From NCBI RefSeq assembly GCF_040958095.1, contig NC_091233.1, positions 5,060,780-5,124,779 of the forward strand: DNA of 64,000 nt. The letters run 5' to 3'. Position 1 is the first letter of the stretch. Every line of letters begins with the position of its first letter. Positions 36,330 through 46,908 of the stretch are shown here, piece by piece. A program made the translations under genes and the position numbers. This DNA comes from Procambarus clarkii (Eukaryota > Arthropoda > Malacostraca > Decapoda > Cambaridae). The notes beneath the pieces were generated by a model, which had not been told where the DNA came from, did no database searches, and saw only the letters and a program-made list of their open reading frames with translations.

Positions 36330-36967
36330 GAGCTGCGGCCTCTGTTAAATAACAACCTTTCGGCTGTTCAATTGTACACTGTATAGTGCACCGTAGGCCC
36401 TGTAATTTGATTTATAGTTCAATCTGGTAGTTTAATTTTATTATAATTTTGTTTAGTTTATCATGCCTTTGCCTTTTCTTACTTATTTCAAGTCTTGACA
36501 TTGTACATTATTATAATCTTTTATTTAGGATATATAATAAATTTTTTGGTGTTTAGTTTTATTTAATATTTGAGTTTTTATAAGATTTTGGTTAGCACTT
36601 TATAATTGTCGTTTATTCTGTTTGTATTTTATATACATTTTTTATAGATTTGTAGTCATTATATGAATATTTGCTATAGTGTTTAGTATCTATGTGTTAG
36701 TTATCAAGTTTCACTTCTGATCACTTCGCGTAAGTTTAATAGAATGGTTTGTTTTAGTAGTTATAAAATTCCAATTGTAATTTAATGGATTTTTAAATTA
36801 GCTTTTATCTATGTGACAGTTAATAAGTTTTATTTGTATTGATCGCTTTAAGTAAGCTTAAGTGTTTTGTTTTTTAAGCATTTTCCTTTCTTTGATAGAC
36901 AATTATATTCAGTATGAGTTCTTTGTTTACCAGTTATTTGATTGTGATTTCTGTTTTTCTTTTAGAT
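36330..36967 (+). other. AT-rich 3' region of PLE
   Basis: No coding sequence. Long T- and A-rich runs precede the hammerhead motif. Confidence 0.55.
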
Positions 36968-36997
36968 CTGATGATGAATACGAGAAGTATTCGAAAC
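36968..36997 (+). ncRNA. Hammerhead ribozyme motif of PLE
   Basis: CTGATGA core strand, then T, a 6-bp stem GAATAC/GTATTC closed by GAGAA, then GAAAC, and ACGTTATGC downstream. The two invariant hammerhead strands are intact. The short outer stems typical of PLE ribozymes cannot be proven by eye. PLE pseudo-LTRs are known to encode such ribozymes. Confidence 0.6.
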
Positions 36998-37058
36998 GTT
37001 ATGCATTTTAAAGTAAAGAATCTGAAACAAGATATTCAGTATATCCCTGGTATTCCTA

Positions 37059-37062
<4 letters not shown>

Positions 37063-37146
<84 letters not shown>
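37063..37146. repeat. (TA)n microsatellite
   Basis: Abuts the PLE 3' end. Confidence 0.95.
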
Positions 37147-37149
<3 letters not shown>

Positions 37150-38394
37150 ACACATATTATAAGTCCTTTTATTGCCCAGTGGTTCACACCCAAACATGCT
37201 GTTCATGCAATTATTTACTAATCTTCACAAAATAATATTCAAATAATATATTTTTCTATTACCTCTCTCTAATATAAACCTAATATATATGTAGGCAATA
37301 ATGAATTATTTCATATATTCGCCACATCGTGCAGGCACACCTGAAGTGGAGGCGCGAGGTCAACAGGCGGGTATGCCGGCTTGGAACCTACCAGTTTCCC
37401 CTCGACCTTCTGGTTGCCACATCACTGATTCCATCAAGATGATCAACGAGGTGGTCACATTCCAACGGCACCTCCCTACCGAGTGTGCTTGACTCGCCAA
37501 AAATGTGCACGTTTCTCACCATCGGCCCAAGGTCAGACACATTAGAGCGTGCGCGATAAAGCGTACCGGCTCAGTAGAATGTGACACACGCCACGACTGT
37601 ACAGTGATGGGTCCCAGGAGCTGAAGACGTGATCCACCTGGTCTGCCACCCCGCCACACACGTCTCAACACCTGCACCTGCTTACTTCTTATGCAAGACA
37701 TCGTTGACATCACCTTCTCCGCCCTGCTGTCCCGACGAGTGCTATGTAGCTGCTGTCACACATCGACCTTCGGCGTCAAGCAGCTGGTTGTGAGATGTGC
37801 TTGCATACACCTCTCCTAACACCGTTCACATGTGACCGGCCAAGTCCTCGCCTGCTGTCACTCGCCGCTGCTCTTCACACCACCTCCTTCGAGCACTTGG
37901 GCAGCTTGACGAGAAGTCTGTCACCAGACGTACCTCGGAGCTTTTGTAAGAAGATCTCAGGGAATATGCAGGCATCATGGATGGGCAGACGCTGAACCAG
38001 TCACCATCATCAGGTCAACAACCGAGAGTACAACGGATGCATGAAAGAAATCGCGTATATCAACATGGACATTTAGTGGAAAGGTTCATAAATGCGGGTT
38101 AAGAGAAAAAACTGTATTATTAAAGGTGTCGAATGAATATTTCTAATCGGCTGAAAAGTCTTTGAAACAATTATGGGGATGTAAAGTAACTTGGGCAAGA
38201 AAAGTGGTCCTAGACAATGATTATAGCGAGAAAGCTTGGGTCTCTAGCACAAACTATCTGGACAATTTTGTTTGTTCATTCATGTCTCTGTGTAATAAGT
38301 CTGTCTTGATTAAGAGTGTCCAGGATCTCTATTTTTTACCATTGTATGGTTACATATAGTTACTATTTATATGTCTTTGTGTATTAATATATAT
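37147..38394. other. Unassigned stretch
   Basis: Bases about 37320-38000 have higher GC and several frames of 60-66 codons on both strands, none resembling a known protein. This could be a decayed retroelement. No splice-flanked exon is evident. Confidence 0.35.
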
Positions 38395-38582
<188 letters not shown>

Positions 38583-38970
38583 TGTCGTACCTAGTAGCCA
38601 GAACTCACTTCTCAGCCTACTATTCAAGGCCCGATTTGCCTAATAAGCCAAGTTTTCCTGAATTAATATATTTACTATAATTGTTTTCTTATGAAATGAT
38701 AAAGCTACCCTTTTCACTATGTATGAGGTCAATTGTTTTTTATTGGAGTTAAAATTAACGTAGATATATGACCGAACCTAACCAACCCTACCTAACCTAA
38801 CCTAACCTATATTTATAGGTAAGGTTAGGTTAGGTAGCCAAAAAAAGCTAGGTTAGGTTAGGTTAGGTAGGTTAGGTAGACGAAAAAACATTAATTCATG
38901 AAAACTTGGCTTATTAGGCAAATCGGGCCTTGCATAGTAGGCTGAAAAGTGAGTTCTGGCTACTAGGTAC

Positions 38971-38974
<4 letters not shown>
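38583..38974 (+). mobile_element. Palindromic MITE, copy 5
   Basis: 392 bp, orientation as copy 1. Confidence 0.85.
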
Positions 38975-39020
<46 letters not shown>

Positions 39021-39028
39021 AATATATA
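38975..39028. repeat. (TA)n spacer of MITE pair 3
   Basis: TA with a single ACAAA interruption. Confidence 0.9.
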
Positions 39029-39409
39029 TGTCGTACCTAGTAGCCAGAACGCACTTCTCAGCCTACTATGCAAGGCCCGATTTGCCTAATAAGCCAAGTT
39101 TTCATGAATTAATATATTTTCTCAAATTTTTTTCTTATGAAATGATAAAGTTACCCATTTCATTATGTATGTGGTCATTTTTTTTTATTGGAGTTAAAAT
39201 TAACGTAGATATATGACCGAACCTAACCAACCCTACCTAACCTAACCTATCTTTATAGGTTAGGTTAGGTTAGGTAGCCGAAAAAGTTAGGTTAGGTTAG
39301 GTTAGGTAGGCTAGGTAGTCGAAAAACAATTAGTTCATGAAAACTTGGCTTATTAGGCAAATCGGGCCTTGCATAGTAGGCTGAGAAGTGCGTTCTGGCT
39401 ACTAGGTAC

Positions 39410-39413
<4 letters not shown>
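39029..39413 (+). mobile_element. Palindromic MITE, copy 6 (direct to copy 5)
   Basis: 385 bp. Unlike the other pairs, this one is head-to-tail. Confidence 0.85.

Positions 39414-39502
<89 letters not shown>
39414..39502. repeat. (TA)n microsatellite
   Basis: Follows MITE copy 6. Confidence 0.95.
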
Positions 39503-39505
<3 letters not shown>

Positions 39506-40489
39506 AATTTTCCAATTTCACCTTTGGTGATAGGGAGTATTCTTACTAAAAGTACGTGCAGGGTGCAGAGAGATTGACCCTGGCATTGTCTTGTGGGGTG
39601 GATGGAAGGCCCGCATGTATTTGTTAGTCTGATATTTTGTAAGTGTTTTTCATGTCAATTGTTTTATATTTCTACCATGTTTTATAACTGTACAACTTAT
39701 AGGTTGGCTGGGGGTCATGCAGTACCCAGCAGATGTTTATATATGTCCCACCTAGGTATACTATTTACCGTTCCTTTATTGAATTGAATTTTACCATTAG
39801 AGTAGGAATATTATAGTTTTTATATGTCATGTTAGTTTTTAATGCATTTTTTGTTCTTCCCACTTTCTATGGAAGACTTGCTGGGCTGCCTAGTATGCAC
39901 TCGGGATATATAATTGTTTTCATAGTGTACTTTGTTATTATGTAATGATCTATTCTAAAGAGGAATAGCAAGTTAGATACATGGGGAGATAGATAGATAA
40001 TTAGATGGATAGATGGAAAGATAGTTAGTTGGATGGATAGATGGGGAAATGGTTGACTACATGGATGGATAGATACATAGATGGATGAATAAGGCCACGC
40101 CTGGTACGTTTCCTCTCATTATATACACTGTCAAACCATTTGCATTAAATAATCGAATTTCTGTTGTAGGTTATCATTAATTCAAAAAAAAAAACATTCG
40201 ATCCTGTATATGAGAATGAAGTCAACCATATTTACAGTGAGTTTTGTCTAATCGGTGGAACGAAAACTCCCTTTCAAATTAGCTTGGCAAATATCCTCCT
40301 TCTTTCATCTGTATATAAAGTGCTTAATCCATTTTTCTATTTTGAAGTTTGGCTAAAAGTTGGAGCGAGACGGGGGGAGTGAGGGTTGGGGAAGAGGAGC
40401 CATGTTAGCTTGTTTCAGCTGTTGTATGTGGGAGAGCGCAAGCCGCACAACATTTCAGCGAACTGCATTTCACAATTCCTCAGTTTTGA
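39503..40489. other. Unassigned stretch with a degenerate GATA repeat
   Basis: Bases about 39984-40090 are a degraded (GATA/GATG)n tract. The remainder is AT-rich with no gene recognised. Confidence 0.45.
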
Positions 40490-41080
40490 CAGCCGGGGCG
40501 GCATGTGGCAGCCGGGGCGGCATGTGGCAGCCGGGGCGGCATGTGGCAGCCGGGGCGGCATGTGGCAGCCGGGGCGGCATGTGGCAGCCTGGGCGGCATG
40601 TGGCAGCCGGGGCGGCATGTGGCAGCTCGGGCGGCATGTGGCAGCCGGGGCGGCATGTGGCAGCCGGGGCGGCATGTGGCAGCCCGGGCTGCATGTGGCA
40701 GCCGGGGCGGCATGTGGCAGCCGGGGCGGCATGTGGCAGCCGGGGCGGCATGTGGCAGCCGGGGCGGCATGTGGCAGCCGGGGCGGCATGTGGCAGCCGG
40801 GGCGGCATGTGGCAGCCGGGGCGGCATGTGGCAGCCGGGGCGGCATGTGGCAGCCGGGGCGGCATGTGGCAGCCGGGGCGGCATGTGGCAGCCGGGGCGG
40901 CATGTGGCAGCCGGGGCGGCATGTGGCAGCCGGGGCGGCATGTGGCAGCCGGGGCGGCATGTGGCAGCCGGGGCGGCATGTGGCAGCCGGGGCGGCATGT
41001 GGCAGCCTGGGCGGCATGTGGCAGCCGGGGCGGCATGTGGCAGCTCGGGCGGCATGTGGCAGCCGGGGCGGCATGTGGCA
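40490..41080. repeat. CpG-rich 19-bp minisatellite, about 31 units
   Basis: Unit cagccggggcggcatgtgg, very homogeneous, with a few variants (cagctcggg, cagcctggg, cagcccgggctgc). It is embedded in AT-rich DNA, so it forms a local CpG island of about 600 bp. All open frames through it are artefacts; the 19-bp unit is stop-free on both strands. Confidence 0.95.
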
Positions 41081-41480
41081 CGCGTATGGAATCATACTCT
41101 ATCCAATATTTTTCCTTCATAAACCCCTACGGATATTGCATAGAAACCTTCCATATTTTTATTTACGCGCGTCGGTTTAAGCGCAAAACATCTTTGTAAA
41201 TTTGGTACGACTGAAACTGTCTCATGAAGACAATGCTGCACTGGACACGCTTGAATGATATTCAAGACACATGGTCGTACTGCATGAGATATGTTGCGCT
41301 TCTAGCAATGAGTTATTTCTGGTTGTAAACCTTTTAACAGTACAATATTGCTCTGTTTTCTCCAGCTATGACACAAAGAGCAACAGGAAGTTATGGAGAA
41401 TAGAATATCTCTATCAAGCTCTGAACTGTGTGCAAAGTTACAATATTATGTGTTGAGTTTTTACCAATAATTTACACATT
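41081..41480. other. Unassigned stretch
   Basis: No coding exon or repeat family recognised. Confidence 0.4.
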
Positions 41481-41626
41481 TTGGTACATCTCACCAATAT
41501 ATCACCACATTCAGGTGAAAAATTGGTACATCTTACCAATATATCACCACATTCAGGTGAAAAATTGGGACATCTTACCAATATATCACCACATTCAGGT
41601 GAAAAATTGGGACATCTTACCAATAT

Positions 41627-41640
<14 letters not shown>
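41481..41640. repeat. 42-bp tandem repeat, 3.8 units
   Basis: Units start at 41481, 41523, 41565 and 41607 (ttggtacatcttaccaatat, then atcaccacattcaggtgaaa-aa). The last unit runs straight into a LINE fragment; the 13-bp atcaccacattca is also LINE sequence. Confidence 0.85.
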
Positions 41641-42126
<486 letters not shown>

Positions 42127-42475
42127 CTCTACTCCTCTCACTCTATTTCCTCCCACCCCTCAGGGCTCAGGGCTTTTCACATCTCAGTGACTAGTGACCA
42201 GCTAGTGCCTTATCATGCCCCCCTCCTTCCTTCTTACCCCACTGGGCCAAAGGACCATCTCCACCCCTCTCTCACCCTCTACGTACTCCTAACTTCCCTC
42301 ACTCTATCCTACCCTTCTTCCTTCCCTCCTACATTCCTTCCTTTGTTCATTCTTCCCCGCCCTCCCTTCCACCTCCTCCATACGCACACACACGTCCCCC
42401 ACGCATCCAGAACACACACACACGCAATCATATTTCTCTCCCTCCCCCCTTCTATCTCTCTCATAGGGAGAAAAC

Positions 42476-43400
42476 ATGACAAGAGATAAGATACTAACTC
42501 GCGGAAGCAATCGCAGGGAGACAAACATGGGAGGGACATACTCAGAGGATGGAGAGGAACAGGAAGCCTGGATTAGGGTAACATTCCAGTACATGTGGGA
42601 GGAATTCAATGAAGGACTGAGGGTAATGAGGGAGACAGTAGCCAACCTGCAGGATGTACTTAGGGCAGCAAAAGAGGAGATAAGAAGCCTGAAGGAGACT
42701 CCTCCACATTACCAGACACAGACCGTCCCTCAGGAAGTTGGTGATACTACTGTTGAGCGGATTTCTACACAACAGTCCTCATTTGCAGAAATGCTTAAAA
42801 AGAGCCCTGAAGCTAGGTCTGCAGTTAGGGAAGTTGCAATGGAAGTGGCTTCTTCTCAGGAAGCAGCTAGATGTACTAGCAAGATGATAGAGCAAAAAAG
42901 AGTAGTAGTAATAGTAGGCATTAGAGAGCAAGCAGGGACCAGTCGAGTGGAAAGGAGAGACAGGGACAAAAATGAAGATGATGAAATCCTTAAAGGGATA
43001 AAGATGGAGAGGGCTGACTAAGATATTGAAAAAGTTTTCAGGATTGGTCAGTACAACAAGGACAGGGACTGTGTGATAAAGGTGGTATTCAAGAGCTAGA
43101 GAACAAAAGAGGACTTGCTAGCAAGGAAGAGTGGACTAGCAAATGTACAGAGGTTCAAAAAGGTATTCCTGCAGAGGGATATGACAAGGGACGAGAGAGA
43201 GAGAGAGGGCAGCAGCCAAAAGGAGGGAGCGCAGGAAGAAAGAAAGGAATCAGGGAGCCACAACCCCGAGCCCTACAATCCCAGAGGGGAGCTGGGAACC
43301 CTCCACAATCGAATCAACAGACACAATGAGAGAAGCACCTCCCCCATCCTCCACCGAATAGATGCCCTATGCCCCCCCCCCTCCCAAGGATCTCCCTTCT
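42476..43400 (+). CDS. CR1-like LINE ORF1 (copy C, broken)
   Basis: Starts MTRDKILTRGSNRRETNMGG; coiled coil at about residues 30-75 (YMWEEFNEGLRVMRETVANL, QDVLRAAKEEIRSLKE). A middle domain homologous to copy A ORF1 follows (VVVIVGIREQAGTSRVERRD, versus RSVIAVGIKEQEGSNRTEWN). An in-frame TAA at 43019 interrupts it, and the downstream part is still recognisable (DIEKVFRIGQYNKDRD, KKVFLQRDMTRDERE near 43150-43200). The sequence then turns Pro-rich. Confidence 0.65.
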
Positions 43401-43899
43401 CCCCCACCCCCCCAAGCCCTACCTAATCCTCCATGCCCTCCCTTCTCCCCCACCCCCAAGCCCTTCATTCTCGCCTGCCCCCCCCCCTAACCCTCCAGTA
43501 TTCTCCACCCTCCTGAGCCCTCCCTTCTCCCCCACTCTCCTCAGTCCTCCCTTTTTCCTCATCCCCATTGGCACTCCCTAACCCCCAACCTCCCCCCGCA
43601 AGCCCCCCATTCCCCCAAGCTCTCCCTCCTCCCATACCCCCCCACCAAGCGTCCACTCCTCCCACAATCTCCAAAGGCTCCCCCTCTCACCCATCCCCCC
43701 CAAACCTCCCCCGCTCACCCACCCCCCAAGCCCTCTTTTCTCCCCAAATCCCCCAAGCCCTCCCCCCTACACCACCCTCCCCGTACCAGATCCTCCTAGC
43801 CCCCGCACACTCTAGACCCCCCAGGTCCCCCTTCATAGGCCCTCCAATCCCGGTCCCTCCCTGTTTCCCTGCTTCAGGGGAAGCAATAGGATCTGAGAA

Positions 43900-44580
43900 A
43901 GGACAGAAGAGAGTCAGCATCAGGGTGATGTACTCGAACATAGATGGGATCACCAGCAAGGCAAGTGAACTACAGGAAAGAACACAAAAAGTGAACCCAG
44001 ATGTAATAGGACTCACAGAAACAAACTCTCAGGCATCATAACAAATGAGGTGTTTCCCCAGAACTACACTGTAATAAGGAAAGAGAGGGAATGATGGGGA
44101 GGGGGTGAAGTGGTCCTACTAATGAGAAAGGAATGGAACTTCAAGGAGATGGTCATCCCGGGCTGCGAGGGATTCAGAGACTACATAACAGGCACCATGA
44201 CATTGGGAGGACCAAAAGTAGTAGTAGCAGTGATATATAACCCTCCACCAAATGACAGAAGACCAAGGCAAGTGTATGACAACAACAACATGGCAGTTAA
44301 CACTATAATTGACAAGGCAGCCTCTGCTGCCAGTAGAAATAGATCCCACCTGCTCATCATGGGCGACTTCAATCATGGAAAGATAGACTAGGAGAACAAG
44401 GAACCGCATGGAGGAGAGGATACATGGAGAGCCAAACTAATGGAGGTGGCGACAAGAAACTTTCTAAGCCAACATGTCAGGGAACCCACTAGGATGAGCG
44501 GAAACGATGAACCAGCGAGACTCGACCTAGTCTTCACGCTGAACGACTCTGACATAAGGGAAATCGGCTAGGAGGCCCCA
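43900..44580 (+). CDS. CR1-like LINE endonuclease (copy C, broken)
   Basis: AP-type endonuclease: GQKRVSIRVMYSNIDGITSK, DVIGLTETN, VVVAVIYNPPPNDRRPRQVY, LLIMGDFNHGKID. The catalytic Glu and Asp-Asn set is visible. Stops include 44388 (after GKID) and 44569. Confidence 0.7.
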
Positions 44581-44586
44581 GTAGAA

Positions 44587-46552
44587 ATGAGCGACCACAG
44601 TGTACTGGCGTTTGAGTATCTGGTTGAGGAAGGGTTATTGAACTCGAGGAGGGGCACTGAAAACAAAAAACTGGCATTCCGAAAGGGAAACTATGAGGAG
44701 TTTAGAAAATTCCTAACAGATATAACATGGGAAACAGAGCTCAGGGGAAAGACGGCCCAAGACATGATGGACTTCATCACGCACAAGTGCAAGAAAGCAG
44801 TAAACAAGTTTGTCCCAGTCCAAAAGGAAACCAATGAAATGAAGATGAGAAACCCATGGTTTAATCAGAGATGTAGGCTAGCTAAGCAGCAAAGTAAAAG
44901 AGCGTGGAGAAACTATAGGAATAACAGGACACATGAGAGCATAGAAAGATACCAGAATGCCAGGAATGAATATGTCAGGATGAGAAGAGAGGCAGAAAGA
45001 CAATACGAAAATGACATCGCAAGCAAGGCAAAGACTCAACCTAAATTGCTGCACAGCCACATCAGGAGAAAAACAACAGTAAATAGCAGGTAATGAATAT
45101 AAGGATAGAGGCAGAAGGATTCACTACAAACGACAAGGAAGTGTGTGAGGAACTGAATAAGAAATTCCAGGAGGTTTTCACCTTAGAGCAGGGAGAGATT
45201 CCAGAGATAAGAGAGGAAATAGATAACCAGGAACGACTAGAAGAGTTTGAGATTACAAGTGGGGAAGTAAAGAAGTGTTTACTAGAGTTGGATGTGACAA
45301 AGGCAATAGGCCCAGATGGAATCTCCCCTTGGATACTAAGTGAAGGAGCAGAAGCACTGTGCCTGCCACTCTCCATAGTGTATAACAAATCACTGGCAAC
45401 AGGGGAACCGCCAGAAATTTGGAAGGCAGCTAACGTAGTTCCAATATACAAGAAAGGTGATAGGTAGGAGGCACTGAACTACAGGCCAGTGTCTCTAACC
45501 TGCATACTATGCAAGCTGATAGAGAAGATTGTGCGAAGAAAGTTAGTGGAACATCTGGAGCGAAAGAACTTTGTAACACAGCATCAACATGGATTCAGAG
45601 ACGGCAAGTCCTGCCTCACAGGGTAGATTCAATTATACGACCAGGCAACAAAAATCAGGCAAGAAAGAGAGGGGTGGGCAGACTGCATATTTTTCAATTG
45701 TCAAAAAGCCTTTGGTACAGTACCACACAAGAGGTTAGGGAAAAAGCTGGAGATGCAGGCTGGAGTGAAAAGGAAGGTACTTCATTGGATAAGGGAGTAC
45801 CTAAGTAACAGAAGACAACGAGTCACTTTGAGGGGTGAGGTCTCGGATTGGTGTGATGTCACAAGTTGAGTCCCGCAGGGGTCAATCCTTGGACCAATAC
45901 TTTTTCTGATATATGTAAATGATCTCCCAGAGGGTATAGAATCGTTTCTCTCAATGTTTGCTGATGATGCAAAAATTATGAGGAGGATTGAAACAGAGGA
46001 TGATAGTAGGAGGCTACAGGACGACCTAGACAGACTGAATGAATGGTCCAGCAAATGGCTGCTGAAGTTTAACCCGAGTAAATGCAAAGTAATGAAACTA
46101 GGCGGTGGAAACAGGAGGCCAGTCACAAGATACAGAATAGGAGATGAAGTACTTAATGAAACGGAAAGAGAGAAAGTTCTAGGGGTTGATATCACACCAA
46201 ACCTGTCTCCTGAAGCACACATAAAGAGAATTATGTCGTCGGCATATGCGAGGCTGGCTAACATCAGAAAAGCCTTCAGGAACCTGTGTAAGGAATCGTT
46301 TAGAATCTTGTACACCACATACGTAAGACCAATCCTGGAGTATGCGGCCCCAGCATGGAGCCCGTACCTTGTCAATCACAAGACGAAGCTGGAAAAAGTT
46401 CAGAGGTATGCCACTAGACTAGTCCCAGAACTAAGAGGGATGAGTTACGAGGAAAGGCTGCTAGAAATGCACCTTACGACACTGGAAGACAGAAGAGTGA
46501 GGGGAGACATGATCACTACCTACAAAATCCTCAGGGGGAATTGACCGGATAG
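44587..46552 (+). CDS. CR1-like LINE reverse transcriptase (copy C, broken)
   Basis: RT blocks in order: MSDHSVLAFEYLVEEGLL, AIGPDGISPWILSEGAEALC, NYRPVSLTC region near 45480, MFADDAKIMRRIETEDDSRR with the catalytic Asp pair at about 45960, and the C-terminus RPILEYAAPAWSPYLVNHKT. Several stops and frame changes lie between (for example 45464, 45624 and 45867). Confidence 0.75.
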
Positions 46553-46744
46553 ACAAGTATAAAGTATTCAACACTGGCGGTACGCGAACAAGGGGACACA
46601 GGAGGAAACCGAGTACCCAAATGAGCCACAGGGACGTTAGAAAGAACTTTTTCAATGTCATAGTAGTTAACATGTGGAATGCATTAGGCAGAGATGTCGT
46701 GGAGGCTGACTCCATACACAGTTTTAAATGTAGATGTAAATGTG

Positions 46745-46767
46745 TGTGTGTGTGAGTGTATGTGTAT

Positions 46768-46803
<36 letters not shown>
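46745..46803. repeat. (GT)n tract between two LINE 3' ends
   Basis: GT-rich run; on the minus strand it is the (AC)n tail of copy B. Confidence 0.9.
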
Positions 46804-46808
<5 letters not shown>

Positions 46809-46908
46809 CACCTAGTTGTACTCACCTAGTTGTGTTTGCGGGGGTTGAGCTCTGGCTCTTTGGTCCCGCCTCTCAACCGTCAATCAACAGGTGTACAGAT
46901 TCCTGAGC

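Larger units (their letters stand above)
34487..37062 (+). mobile_element. Penelope-like element (RT and GIY-YIG endonuclease)
   Basis: Coding similarity starts near 34507 (SLLNLGIN) and runs to 36329. It covers the PLE N-terminal region, RT (about 34876-35823) and a GIY-YIG endonuclease (about 36060-36329). A 600-bp AT-rich 3' region follows and ends with a near-canonical hammerhead motif (36968-36997). The right edge is a (TA)n tract. The coding region carries a few interruptions, so the copy is not intact. Left of it lies the inverted promoter piece. Confidence 0.8.
42127..46744 (+). mobile_element. CR1-like LINE copy C (diverged subfamily)
   Basis: Plus-strand LINE with C/T-rich 5' UTR, ORF1 from 42476, C-rich intergenic part, endonuclease (about 43900-44580), RT (about 44587-46552) and a 3' part ending tttaaatgtagatgtaaatg before a (TG)n tract. 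It lacks the actaggtgagtac terminus of copies A, B and D. Many in-frame stops (for example 43019, 44388, 45464 and 45867) show it is old and inactive. It runs tail to tail with copy B. Confidence 0.8.

Noticed and set aside
40360-41199. Gly/Ala/Cys-rich or Pro/His-rich proteins at the 19-bp array
   Set aside because: Frames on both strands through a minisatellite; no domain or gene structure.
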